Below, piece by piece: positions 19,036-27,316 of a stretch of DNA of 64,000 nucleotides. Each line of letters starts with the position of its first letter. Position 1 is the stretch's first letter. Source of the stretch: Candidatus Paceibacterota bacterium (lineage in GTDB: Bacteria > Actinomycetota > Actinomycetes > Nanopelagicales > Nanopelagicaceae); the NCBI GenBank assembly GCA_035530615.1, contig DATKUL010000002.1, positions 868,001 through 932,000 on the forward strand. Direction: 5' to 3'. A model generated the notes under the pieces. That model was not told the origin of the DNA and searched no databases. It was given only the letters and a program-made list of their open reading frames with translations. The position numbers and the translations under genes are program-made.

Positions 19036-20022
19036 TCAGGATTGGATTTCTATAGTCTGATTTATCCTTGCACTTTCAATTACTGCTTCAGCCACAAGGA
19101 TGGTGGCGAGTCCTTGCTCCATTGTCACAATATCTGCTGACTTTCCTAACACCGCATCCCGAAAATTCTCGTGCTCCACGCGTAGCGGTTCGTGTTTAGA
19201 TATCGCGTATCGGATTACATCGCCTTCGCTGACTCCACGAAATTGCGTAATCCCTTCCCACTCCGAAGTAACAGTCCCGTTTGCGTAGAACGTCAAATCT
19301 GCAGTCAAAGTATCTGCAACAAACGCTCCCTTTTCGCCAGTGATAATCGTGACGCGCTCCTTTAAGGGGCTGAGCCAATTCACCAAGTGGTTAGTAATTG
19401 TGCCGTCTTGTAAAGTACCAATTATCGCTACAAGATCTTCATGTTCATGACCAGTGCGTAACGCGGTGCGGGCCGACACAGATGAATATCGTTGGCGTGT
19501 TATCCATGCAGTTAGGTCAATGTCGTGTGTTGCCAAATCTATAACCACGCCAACATCAGCGATGCGAGTAGGAAATGACCCTTGGCGCCGCGTGACAACT
19601 TGATAGAGCGAACCGAGTTGTCCAAGCCGACGTCGTGCTTCTTGCAGAGCTGGATTGTAACGTTCGATGTGACCAACTGCGCCTACTAGACCAGCTTTAT
19701 CAAAGGCTCTTGCGAGCGCCTTTGATGTGACCGTGTCTTGCGATATTGGTTTTTCTACCATCGCATGAATTCCTGCGGTGGCAAGTTCTGTGCCAACTTC
19801 TAAATGAAAAATAGTCGGAACTGCCACTATTGCATAATCAATATCCAGCGCAATTAGTTCGGCGACAGATTTAAAGACAGGACGACCTTGCGCAACTCCA
19901 TCAATATCGCCGGCTGGATCAGAAACTCCAACAAAATCCACACCAGGAAGAGATGCAAGAACTCGCGCGTGATGGCGACCCATCATCCCTAAGCCAACAA
20001 GACCGGCACGCAAGTTCTTCAC
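19036..20022 (-). CDS. Gfo/Idh/MocA family nucleotide-sugar dehydrogenase
   Basis: 328 residues. The N-terminal Rossmann motif GLVGLGMMGRHHARVL (8-23) binds NAD(P); MVEKPIS (family EKP) follows near 110, and the C-terminal alpha/beta domain has VIDLATHDIDL with the catalytic histidine region. With the next two genes it resembles the WbpB/WlbA, WbpE/WlbC and WbpD/WlbB enzymes that make UDP-2,3-diacetamido-uronic acids for surface polysaccharide. It probably oxidises the C3 hydroxyl of UDP-N-acetylglucosaminuronate. The substrate is inferred from neighbours. Confidence 0.88.
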   Translation of the reverse strand: MKNLRAGLVGLGMMGRHHARVLASLPGVDFVGVSDPAGDIDGVAQGRPVFKSVAELIALDIDYAIVAVPTIFHLEVGTELATAGIHAMVEKPISQDTVTSKALARAFDKAGLVGAVGHIERYNPALQEARRRLGQLGSLYQVVTRRQGSFPTRIADVGVVIDLATHDIDLTAWITRQRYSSVSARTALRTGHEHEDLVAIIGTLQDGTITNHLVNWLSPLKERVTIITGEKGAFVADTLTADLTFYANGTVTSEWEGITQFRGVSEGDVIRYAISKHEPLRVEHENFRDAVLGKSADIVTMEQGLATILVAEAVIESARINQTIEIQS

Positions 20023-20025
20023 GAG

Positions 20026-21111
20026 TTATGCTCCCGCAGCAGCGATTGAATTAATTACCGAAACAACTGTTTCAAGATCCTCTTGCGTAAGTGCCGGGTG
20101 CACAGGAATTGAAAGAACTTCCTTACATGCGCGTGTTGTTTCGGGTAAATCAAAAGTGAGACCGAAAGATTGTAACTTGTGCACTGGAATTGGATAGTAC
20201 ACACCATTGCCGACTCCCCGCTTAGTCATCTCGGCCGCAAATGCATCACGATCATGCCCGATGATACGAATTGTGTACTGGTGATAGACATGGAACGCGC
20301 CCGGTGCAACATAAGGAATAGCTACACCCTTAAGATTTTCGTCAAGGAATTTGGCATTAGTGCGTCGCTGCGTTGTCCATCCGGTCAATTTAGTGAGTTG
20401 TACTCGACCAATCGCTGCGTGAATATCAGTCATTCGGGTGTTAAACCCCACAATTTCATTCGCGTAGCGCTTTTCCATACCTTGATTGCGCAACAGGCGA
20501 CACTGGCGTGCAATTTCATCGGACGCGGTTGAGATCATGCCACCCTCACCCGATGTCATGTTCTTTGTCGGATAGAACGAGAAAACGCCAGCCGTCCCAA
20601 ACGAACCAACAGGCGCCCCATCAAGCGAGGCCATGTGTGCCTGCGCGGCATCCTCAATAACGAGTAAATTGTGGCTTGCAGCAATTGCCATAATTTCCTT
20701 CATTGCAGCTGGTTGGCCATATAGATGCACAGGTTGAATTGCACGGGTGCGGGATGTGATTGCAGCTTCTATCCCAAGGGGATCAATATTGAAAGTTTGA
20801 GGATCGATATCTACAAATACAGGGGTTGCCCCTGTTAACGCCACCGCGTTCGCAGTCGCAGCAAAGGTAAACGAAGGAACGATCACTTCATCACCTTGCT
20901 TAATTCCTACCGCAACCAGCGCCATATGTAGACCCGATGTTCCCGAGTTAACAGCGATGCAGTGTCGGTCGGCAACAATCGTTGAAAATTCATTTTCGAA
21001 GGCGGCAACTTCAGGGCCTTGCGCCATCATCCCTGATTGCAGAACACGATCTACTGCCGTACGTTCCTCTTCACCGATAAGAGGCCTCGCGGCTGGAATG
21101 AACGCGCTCAT
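20026..21111 (-). CDS. DegT/DnrJ/EryC1 family sugar aminotransferase
   Basis: A 361-residue PLP-dependent aminotransferase. The cofactor site is shown by NSGTSGLHMAL (about 55-65), VIEDAAQAHMA (around 155) and SFYPTKNMTSGEGGM, which carries the Schiff-base lysine. It would aminate a 3-keto sugar nucleotide using glutamate. It lies 3 bases upstream of the dehydrogenase gene and its start overlaps the acetyltransferase stop by 4 bases, so the three form one operon. Confidence 0.93.
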   Translation of the reverse strand: MSAFIPAARPLIGEEERTAVDRVLQSGMMAQGPEVAAFENEFSTIVADRHCIAVNSGTSGLHMALVAVGIKQGDEVIVPSFTFAATANAVALTGATPVFVDIDPQTFNIDPLGIEAAITSRTRAIQPVHLYGQPAAMKEIMAIAASHNLLVIEDAAQAHMASLDGAPVGSFGTAGVFSFYPTKNMTSGEGGMISTASDEIARQCRLLRNQGMEKRYANEIVGFNTRMTDIHAAIGRVQLTKLTGWTTQRRTNAKFLDENLKGVAIPYVAPGAFHVYHQYTIRIIGHDRDAFAAEMTKRGVGNGVYYPIPVHKLQSFGLTFDLPETTRACKEVLSIPVHPALTQEDLETVVSVINSIAAAGA

Positions 21112-21704
21112 CTTTCGACTTCCACAAGTGTGTCAGTATCACTTTCCAGGTACCGAGTTCGGGTCTTGGGACAAAGAAAATAGCCAGCACCTTCAAAAAG
21201 TAAAGGTACGCCCGCCTTTCCTACCCAACCAATTCGCTTTGCTGGGACACCAGCCATGAGAGCAAATGCAGGAACATTCTTAACAACCGTTGATCCTGCC
21301 GCGACAAGAGCCCAGGCGCCGATTACCACCGGTGCTACACATATACTTCCAGCACCGATGGATGCGCCCTCGCGAACTATTACGCCAATTGCTTCCCAAT
21401 CGCCAGAATTCTTCTGAGTTCCATCTGGGTTGACCGCACGAGGATATTCATCGTTGGTGAGAATAACGCCAGGTCCAATGAACACTCCCGCCTCGAGCAT
21501 CGCTGGCTCGTAAACAAGTGCATTGTTTTGAATTTTGCAGTTGGCATCAATGCGTACGCCATTCCCTACATAAACGCCACGTCCAATAATGACATTTTCT
21601 CCAAGAACGCAGTTCTCACGTATTTTTGCGTATTCCCAGATAGCAACCCCTTCACCTACCTGCGCGCTGGCAGCAACATCTGCGGTGGGATGAATATGCG
21701 GCAT
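21108..21704 (-). CDS. left-handed beta-helix N-acetyltransferase (WbpD/WlbB-like)
   Basis: 198 residues dominated by hexapeptide repeats (for example IGRGVYVGNGVRIDANCKIQ). GPGVILTNDEYPRA and ASIGAGSICVAPVVIGAWALVAAGSTVV match the sugar-nucleotide 3-N-acetyltransferases. It would acetylate the amino group installed by the aminotransferase. Immediately upstream lies IS debris, so any further operon genes (a UDP-sugar 6-dehydrogenase or epimerase) have been lost or separated. Confidence 0.9.
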   Translation of the reverse strand: MPHIHPTADVAASAQVGEGVAIWEYAKIRENCVLGENVIIGRGVYVGNGVRIDANCKIQNNALVYEPAMLEAGVFIGPGVILTNDEYPRAVNPDGTQKNSGDWEAIGVIVREGASIGAGSICVAPVVIGAWALVAAGSTVVKNVPAFALMAGVPAKRIGWVGKAGVPLLFEGAGYFLCPKTRTRYLESDTDTLVEVER

Positions 21705-21763
21705 GGCCCAACCCTACCTTTTGGCTTGCTTAAATCGTCCCATTGCCTGATGTCTCCCTGGGC

Positions 21764-21910
21764 TGTGTCAAGAAACTTGGAAAGTTCTCCGTTCATTGTT
21801 TGGTTTAACTTTGCCACGAAGGTCGCAGCAAATCTTGCCCGTGCTTGTGTTGTGAATCGGTATCGGTAGTACATCTCGTTTTTTAGCGTGGCGAAGAAAC
21901 TCTCTGCTGC
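21764..21910 (-). pseudogene. IS3-family transposase 3' fragment with internal deletion
   Basis: The minus strand encodes AAESFFATLKNEMYYRYRFT as in the right copy, then ATTTGC is joined directly to the sequence just before the inverted repeat (CTGCGACCTTCG). About 80 bases of orfB, covering the end of the catalytic domain after the DDE glutamate, are deleted. The frame runs on through the terminal repeat. Confidence 0.8.
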
Positions 21911-21916
21911 GATGTT

Positions 21917-22258
21917 GATTCACTCGTCAAGAACTATCTCAACAACCCAAAGACGCATTCACTTCAAAATGATCGCGCCTCCGTGAGCACAATGGAGCAC
22001 CACGTTCTTGTGATGCACCCAAGTGACAAGGACGAGATCACTACGCAGATCGCATCACGCGATCGTGTTTATCCCAAGTTCACCGATGTCCGTCCACACC
22101 ATGCAGAATTGGTATCCATCACCGGCTCCAAAGAACCCAGCGGGATTGCATACATTGCACCCATCGTGGATAAACCCAAATTCGGTGGTCGCAAGCCACG
22201 CCCAGGACAAGACCAGAGATTGAGGTGTACTAAGGATCTTGGACAGATTCTCCTCTAG
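21917..22258 (+). pseudogene. unrecognised coding remnant trapped between IS ends
   Basis: An open frame of about 113 codons without an obvious start (first candidate GTG at 21983) and with coding-like composition, for example EHHVLVMHPSDKDEITTQIA and AYIAPIVDKPKFGGRKPRPG. It stops inside the right IS fragment. I do not recognise the family. It is probably the interior of a gene broken on both sides by IS-mediated rearrangement. Confidence 0.4.
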
Positions 22259-22763
22259 CGAGAGGATAGGTCCGTTAGTTGGCGACATCACCTACTTGCG
22301 CACCGATCAGGGATGGCTCTATTTGGCAGTTGTGCTCGACCTTGCCACTCGAATGATCATCGGCTGGCAGATGGCAACGCACATGCGCACCTCCTTGATA
22401 ACGGATGCCCTGGAGATGGCACGCCTGCATGGCCACGTGAAGGCGGAGGCAATATTTCATTCAGATAGAGGAGCCCAATACACCTCTGATGAATTCGCAA
22501 AATACTGTCGTCGCTCCCGCATCACCCCGAGCATGGGCAGGACTGGAGTGTGTTGGGATAATGCCGCAGCGGAGTCTTTCTTCGCCACGCTAAAAAACGA
22601 GATGTACTACCGATATAGGTTCACAACACAAGCACGGGCACGCTTTGCCGTGGCCGAATACATCGAGGTGTTCTACAACCGCAAGAGGCTGCACTCAACT
22701 CTTGGTTACCAAACCCCTAGTGAAGTGCTTGCTCATTATTATGCTGCGACCTTCGCGGCATAA
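22239..22763 (+). pseudogene. IS3-family transposase (orfB) C-terminal part
   Basis: 174 residues containing the rve integrase core with all three catalytic acids: D in LVGDITYL, D in HSDRGAQYTS and E in DNAAAESFFATLK. The ending RKRLHSTLGYQTPSEV is typical of the family. The N-terminal half of orfB (HTH_21 region) is missing: homology begins near 22272 and the preceding residues are unrelated. It is inactive as a transposase. Confidence 0.88.
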
Positions 22764-22808
22764 TTAAACCAAACAACGAACGGAGAACTGTCCAGGTTTC
22801 TTGACACA
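22764..22808 (+). repeat. right terminal inverted repeat of the IS3 scar
   Basis: It begins just after the orfB stop and ends TTCTTGACACA. It matches the reverse complement of 21764-21808 at about nine positions in ten (differences such as CTGGACAG against TTGGAAAG). Confidence 0.8.
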
Positions 22809-22811
22809 GCC

Positions 22812-23116
22812 CATCTCGCTTAATTGAGACAGAACGAAATTAGCATAGGTATTGATGTGCCGCTAAGGCGACTGCACTTACGCGACAGAAGGAGCAAACG
22901 GACTGCATACTAAGTAATTACCCCTAGTGGAATATGCGCGAGCCTCTCTCAAACACAAGGGTAAACACATCGCAAAGTGGTGTGGGGCACCGATGTTTGG
23001 CGCTCAACCGATGGGCAGAGTGTGGACATGGCAACAGAAAGCCACAGCCGTGGCATGAGAATTCAAAACCGGCACGCCAAACTGTCCGAGGAACGTTAGT
23101 CAGATCAATGAACTCA
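22812..23116. other. intergenic stretch without recognisable genes
   Basis: No reading frame here has convincing coding character or a matching ribosome-binding site; a 70-codon frame at 22934 looks spurious. It separates the IS scar from the tandem repeat before the small secreted-leader ORF. Confidence 0.6.
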
Positions 23117-23186
23117 ATACGTCTTACAATTAGCCTTTACAGATAGTAAAGATACGTCTTACAATCAGCCTTTACAGATAGTAAAG
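23117..23186 (+). repeat. tandem 35-bp repeat with internal hairpin
   Basis: Two adjacent copies (23117-23151 and 23152-23186) differ at one base. Each contains CTTTACAGATAGTAAAG, a stem with a 5-base loop; in the second copy the stem extends to GCCTTTAC/GTAAAGGC. The pair ends 18 bases before a small ORF and may be an operator or a decayed recombination site. Confidence 0.7.
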
Positions 23187-23204
23187 GCTAACAAGGGGGA
23201 ATTT

Positions 23205-23282
23205 ATGAAGAAATTAACTGCATTAGTTCTGACCGGTGCCTTTCTTACCGTAATAAGCGCGGCGCCTTCAGGAACAGCATGA
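23205..23282 (+). pseudogene. 25-residue signal-peptide-only ORF
   Basis: ATG at 23205, with AAGGGGG 9 bases upstream, encodes a perfect Sec signal: MKK, then a hydrophobic core LTALVLTGAFLTVISA, then APSGTA, and stops with TGA. A mature part is missing. It is most likely the 5' end of a secreted protein gene truncated by deletion; a short secreted peptide is less likely. Confidence 0.45.
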
Positions 23283-23397
23283 GTTAGGGCTTTCTTTTTG
23301 GTGGGCGGGGCATTACAGCATTTACCAACTGACACAGATATACGTTTGTGTGAGTTTCAATACCGAATGTATGTAGTAATAGAAGGATGGCGTAATT

Positions 23398-24174
23398 ATG
23401 TTGGTAGAAAACGAGTCGAACATTGAAGAGTCAAAAAGTATTGATACTGCTGACTATTTATGGTCCATCTACTTTCAAACTCGTTCGCTTGAGGATAGAA
23501 ATCGCTTGGTTCTCTTTTATGCCCCGTTAGTAAGAGTGGTGGCCAATCGCATTGCACGACGGATGCATTCATTTCAATCAGTTCAAGAACTCTGCTCTTG
23601 CGGTCAATTCGGACTCATTAACGCCATCGAACGCTTTGACCCCATTGGCGGTTTCCAGTTTGCAACCTACGCAACGATTCGCATTCAAGGCGCCATCATT
23701 GACGAATTACGCCGAGATGACATGCTGCCCAAGAGGATGCGCGCGCGCGTGCGTGAATATCAGGTGACTCGCGAAGCCCTTGAACTCAAACTGCGCCGCA
23801 CCCCAACATTTGGCGAAATGGCCCAGCACCTTGGAACAACCTTGGTAGACATCGTGGAACTTGACGATCTGTCCACCATATCCAATTACATGGTCCCTCT
23901 GTCCATGGTCGATGATGGACCGGGCGGATTATCGGCCTCCACATGGATTGATCCAAACCAGAGTTCCGATCTAGCATCAATGCACGAAGAGGTAAAAGCT
24001 GCCCTCCTTCGCATCACCGAACGCCAACGCCAGGTGTTGGTTCTGCACTTTCTCGAAGGATTCCAAAATAGTGAAATAGCAGAGGCTCTCGGGATAGACC
24101 GCTCCAGGGTCACACAACTCATTCAACAAGGGTTGCGAAATCTCCGTACCGAACTAGGAAACCGCCAGATCTAA
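23398..24174 (+). CDS. fliA: flagellar sigma factor (FliA/WhiG type, sigma-28)
   Basis: A 258-residue group 3 sigma factor. Region 2 (LVLFYAPLVRVVANRIARRM, about 38-57, to GGFQFATYATIRIQGAIIDELR) binds the -10 element; region 3 has RTPTFGEMAQHLG; region 4 ends with EIAEALGIDRSRVTQLIQQG and recognises the -35. AGAAGGA lies upstream of the ATG. It is the only flagellar gene on the plus strand and ends tail to tail with csrA, the two stop codons overlapping. The matching promoters in the cluster (TNAA-N16-GCCG-like) fit this factor. No FlgM anti-sigma gene is present. Confidence 0.93.
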   Translation: MLVENESNIEESKSIDTADYLWSIYFQTRSLEDRNRLVLFYAPLVRVVANRIARRMHSFQSVQELCSCGQFGLINAIERFDPIGGFQFATYATIRIQGAIIDELRRDDMLPKRMRARVREYQVTREALELKLRRTPTFGEMAQHLGTTLVDIVELDDLSTISNYMVPLSMVDDGPGGLSASTWIDPNQSSDLASMHEEVKAALLRITERQRQVLVLHFLEGFQNSEIAEALGIDRSRVTQLIQQGLRNLRTELGNRQI

Positions 24175-24452
24175 CTCTCCGTAGGTTTGACCCCTCGTGC
24201 ATTTGCTCGTCGCGCACCGTACGAGGCCCATGCTGCGATATCAGAGGCAATATCTGATGAGGGTATCGCGTTGGCCGAATCCACGTTCTCCTGACGAATC
24301 CGATCCAGTACTTCCATTCGATCAATGCGAACTTGCTTCGGTGCCTCAATGCCAAGTTTGACCCGGCCGTTCGAGGACACAGAGACGACAGTGAGAACGA
24401 TGTCCTCTCCGATGAGGATCTTCTGTCCGACTTCACGAGTTAGCGTCAACAT
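24171..24452 (-). CDS. csrA: carbon storage regulator CsrA
   Basis: 93 residues, longer than the usual 60-75. The core MLTLTREVGQKILIGEDIVL through GIEAPKQVRIDRMEVLDRI is canonical and includes the RNA-binding strand with the arginine after the first strand and the IEAP region. About 30 extra C-terminal residues (SDIAAWASYGARRANARG) follow. CsrA represses translation by binding GGA-bearing hairpins; such hairpins are visible in the fliC, flgB and flhA leaders. FliW is encoded just upstream. Confidence 0.94.
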   Translation of the reverse strand: MLTLTREVGQKILIGEDIVLTVVSVSSNGRVKLGIEAPKQVRIDRMEVLDRIRQENVDSANAIPSSDIASDIAAWASYGARRANARGVKPTES

Positions 24453-24458
24453 GGGAGT

Positions 24459-24926
24459 TCAGTCGTCCCGATCAAGGGGAAACGGGGCCCTCACGGGCCA
24501 ACCGAATTCCCGCTCGCTCACATTGGGAACCAACTGATCGGCCAGGCCGGTCCGGCGGTTGACGACAATGGGAGAATACAAATTCGCCGTGGATTTCCAT
24601 AGCGGATCGCGGGGATGAATGATCGCGAGCAGTGCCAAGTCATCAGGATCGAACAAGCCGAGTTCTTCGATCATCGCATCGTCGATCTTAATGTCGTAGT
24701 CCTGCCACAGGAACTTAGGCGACATGACCAACAAGGTGAGATCATTTAACAACTCGCCGCCGTGTAAATGAAGCGAGTCAGTGCAGCGAAGGCGCGCAAA
24801 AATCGCCGGTGTCTCCTCGACCAACGGTTCGACGACGAAATGACGCGCGCCCTTGAAACCTGGCATGTCGTGTTGGAGAGTCAAGTCCATCCGTGTAATC
24901 GAGATTGGGGAACTAGCGGTTTTCAT
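24459..24926 (-). CDS. fliW: flagellar assembly factor FliW
   Basis: 155 residues, family length. LGLFDPDDLALLAIIHP and SPIVVNRRTGLADQLV are the typical FliW blocks. In Bacillus, FliW binds either flagellin or CsrA, so that free flagellin releases CsrA to block fliC translation. The gene is 6 bases upstream of csrA, the conserved pair, and follows flgL. Confidence 0.94.
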   Translation of the reverse strand: MKTASSPISITRMDLTLQHDMPGFKGARHFVVEPLVEETPAIFARLRCTDSLHLHGGELLNDLTLLVMSPKFLWQDYDIKIDDAMIEELGLFDPDDLALLAIIHPRDPLWKSTANLYSPIVVNRRTGLADQLVPNVSEREFGWPVRAPFPLDRDD

Positions 24927-24959
24927 GTAGCGCTCCCTTTAGTCAGTAATTGTTGAACA

Positions 24960-25856
24960 TTACAAGAACTTTACGAGGGTTTCGGGAATAGCTCGCGACA
25001 CCGCCCAAAGAGCGGCTTGGTAGCTAGTTGTCTCCAAGGAAAGTTGCGTCGCAGCAGTTGCTACATTCACATTTTCAAGATTGGCCTGGTTGGATTGAAC
25101 GTTGGCAATCTGAATGGTAAGGGCCGAAGAAGCACTGGACACCATTTGCGAGGCACTGCCCAAGGCGGCGGCGCTCTGTTGTGCACCCGAGATCACATTC
25201 TCCAAGGCGTTGAGTGCCGACGAAATATTCGCCGACGTCGGCGCTCCAGAGAGGAGGGCGGCGACGGCGCTTGACAAGGTGGCGAAGGCATTTGATGCGC
25301 CAACTCCAAAGATCGCTGTCCCCACCACCGAAAGGTTGACGCTCTGACCTACACCCGACCCCGGCCCGATCACCGTTGACGGGCTATCGTTATTGCCTAG
25401 GAAGTTACCGGTTGCATCGTAAGCCTGGGGGGAAGCCGAAGTCCCAGCAAAGATCGCCCGACCCGCATATTGCGTATTAGACAGCGAGAGCAGATTGGCG
25501 GAGATTCCCTTCAACTCGGTACCCAGAGCCGAGTAAGTGATGGGACTCTGAACACCTTGGTTGGCCGCCTGAAGCAGAATTGAACGTGCTGACTGTAGGG
25601 CCCCGAGCACATTATTGGCCGTGCTATTCGCGATACCAAGCCATGACGTGGCGGCGTCCACATTGGTCTGCCAACTCGTCAACTGCTTTGCCTGACTCGA
25701 GAGCATCAACACGTGGGTGACCGCAGCGGGATTATCGGAGGGCTTGTTGAGCACCCGACCCGACGCGAGTTGCATCTGCAATTCGGCAATATTGTTAGCC
25801 TGCGCCGTTATTTGTCCCGTGAGAGTCTGAATGAGCGCATCGTTTGAAATGAACAT
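24960..25856 (-). CDS. flgL: flagellar hook-associated protein 3 (hook-filament junction)
   Basis: 298 residues with the flagellin-like N-terminal helix (IQTLTGQITAQANNIAELQM, then SGRVLNKPSDNPAAVTHVL) and a C-terminal flagellin-type helix (NLENVNVATAATQLSLETTS). FlgL sits between the hook cap and filament. The short variable middle is as in Gram-positive proteins. It follows flgK by 2 bases. Confidence 0.93.
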   Translation of the reverse strand: MFISNDALIQTLTGQITAQANNIAELQMQLASGRVLNKPSDNPAAVTHVLMLSSQAKQLTSWQTNVDAATSWLGIANSTANNVLGALQSARSILLQAANQGVQSPITYSALGTELKGISANLLSLSNTQYAGRAIFAGTSASPQAYDATGNFLGNNDSPSTVIGPGSGVGQSVNLSVVGTAIFGVGASNAFATLSSAVAALLSGAPTSANISSALNALENVISGAQQSAAALGSASQMVSSASSALTIQIANVQSNQANLENVNVATAATQLSLETTSYQAALWAVSRAIPETLVKFL

Positions 25857-25858
25857 TT

Positions 25859-27316
25859 TTAGACCGCCGCAAGTAGGGATTGGAAAGTGATCGTGATGGC
25901 GCTCACGACCTTGGCCATCGCTTGGAAGGCATTCTGCGCAGCCAGAATGTCTATCTCCTGAGCGTTCTGATTGACTCCCGAAATCGAGGAGAGGCTGTTC
26001 GCTGCAGTCGTCGCCATTTTGGATGCTGCCGAAGAGGTCGCCGATGCATTGGTCGCCTCAGTGCCGAGCACCCCGATCATCTTCCGATAGTTGATGTCGG
26101 GACCGGTCGCAGATGAGGCAAGTGCCGCCATCGCCTGAGCGTTCGTGCCATCGAAGGTCGGCGTCCCTATGACGTTTGAGTTCCCTGGCCCAGGTGCCGA
26201 GGCAGTAGCGATGAGCGAAGGATCAGTCAATAAAGCTGGAGAGACTGCAATGGTGGCTGCGGAGTTGAAGCCGCCGGAACTGGTGGTGTAGGTGCCCGAG
26301 GATCCACCACTTACGAAAATGTTAGGCAAGATCGTGCCCGCCCACGCCCCCGCGATGGCCGACCCGGGGTCGCCCTTCGCGTTCATACCGTTCGCCTGCA
26401 GCGCATTAATGCCGGTGGCCAGCGAGTCCGCCACCGAATTGAGTTGATTCTCATATGAGGGAATCACAAAATTAACCGCCGCCACGTTGGCGCCGATGAG
26501 ACCTCGTGCATTCACGGTGACTCCATTGCCCGTCACAATACTCAGATTGGCACTCGCCGCTGAACCAGTGGCCGTAAGGGTCTGGGCAATGTTGCCTCCC
26601 ACTAACTCCACACCATTGAGATGAACCGAAAGGGCACCGTGGGCGCCCGCTGATGCAGTGACCCCGAGCAAGCCAGCCAACTGGTCGACCGCGGCAGTCC
26701 TCGTGCCGATCAGTGCGTTCACATTCTGTCCGCCCGTCGTACCAGCAACAATGCCGACATTGAGTTGCGCCACCTGACCCAAGAGGCTATTCACCTGAGC
26801 GAGCGCTCCTCCATCATTAGCACCCGAACCAAGTTGATTCTGCAGCGAGGACGACAATTGGCCCAACCTGCTGAAACTCCCGCTGATTGTCTGTGCCAGA
26901 GTCTGGGCAGCACCAATGACCGCTTGCTGGGATCCGATCTGATTCGCGTTGGTGGCCAGGGTCGACAGATCCGACCAGAGCGTAGCCAACTGTGAGGCGA
27001 TCCCAGTCGCGCTGGGCTCAGGAAAGATTGATTCGATAGAGCCCATAATCTGGTTAGCCTGCGTGGCCCCTCCCAGAATCCCTTGCGCCGCCACATTGGC
27101 CGCGGCGTACACCGGGTCGGTCTGTTGACTGACCGACAAGATGGTGACCCCTTGGCCAACACCCAATGGTCCAGCAGCGAATTGGGCGGAAAGATTGACC
27201 TTCTGGGCGGCATAACCAGGCGTCGTGGCGTTGGCCAAGTTGTTCGACGCGGTATTGATCTTCGCAAGAGCGGCAGCAAGTCCGCTGGCTGCGATCGACA
27301 GACCCATGTCACTCAT
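25859..27316 (-). CDS. flgK: flagellar hook-associated protein 1
   Basis: 485 residues. The N-terminus has the rod/hook motif SNNLANATTPGYAAQKVNLS (about 24-43), and the C-terminus SGVNQNAQEIDILAAQNAFQAMAKVV is the classic FlgK ending. It forms the first hook-filament junction ring with FlgL. The start overlaps the preceding chaperone gene by 4 bases; a second Met at residue 4 is an alternative start. Confidence 0.95.
   Translation of the reverse strand: MSDMGLSIAASGLAAALAKINTASNNLANATTPGYAAQKVNLSAQFAAGPLGVGQGVTILSVSQQTDPVYAAANVAAQGILGGATQANQIMGSIESIFPEPSATGIASQLATLWSDLSTLATNANQIGSQQAVIGAAQTLAQTISGSFSRLGQLSSSLQNQLGSGANDGGALAQVNSLLGQVAQLNVGIVAGTTGGQNVNALIGTRTAAVDQLAGLLGVTASAGAHGALSVHLNGVELVGGNIAQTLTATGSAASANLSIVTGNGVTVNARGLIGANVAAVNFVIPSYENQLNSVADSLATGINALQANGMNAKGDPGSAIAGAWAGTILPNIFVSGGSSGTYTTSSGGFNSAATIAVSPALLTDPSLIATASAPGPGNSNVIGTPTFDGTNAQAMAALASSATGPDINYRKMIGVLGTEATNASATSSAASKMATTAANSLSSISGVNQNAQEIDILAAQNAFQAMAKVVSAITITFQSLLAAV

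Larger units (their letters stand above)
21761..22811. mobile_element. scar of two IS3-family 3' ends in inverted orientation
   Basis: Both outer edges carry the same terminal sequence, GGGCTGTGTCAAGAAAC, pointing inward, as 45-50 base inverted repeats. Each is the 3' end of an IS3-type orfB: the left copy reads leftward and the right copy rightward. No orfA, 5' inverted repeats or complete transposase remain. The element cannot move by itself. It separates the sugar-nucleotide genes from the sigma factor region. Confidence 0.85.

Noticed and set aside
22934-23146. 70-codon plus-strand ORF in the gap after the IS scar
   Set aside because: No ribosome-binding site, no coding-like composition and no recognisable motif; treated as chance.
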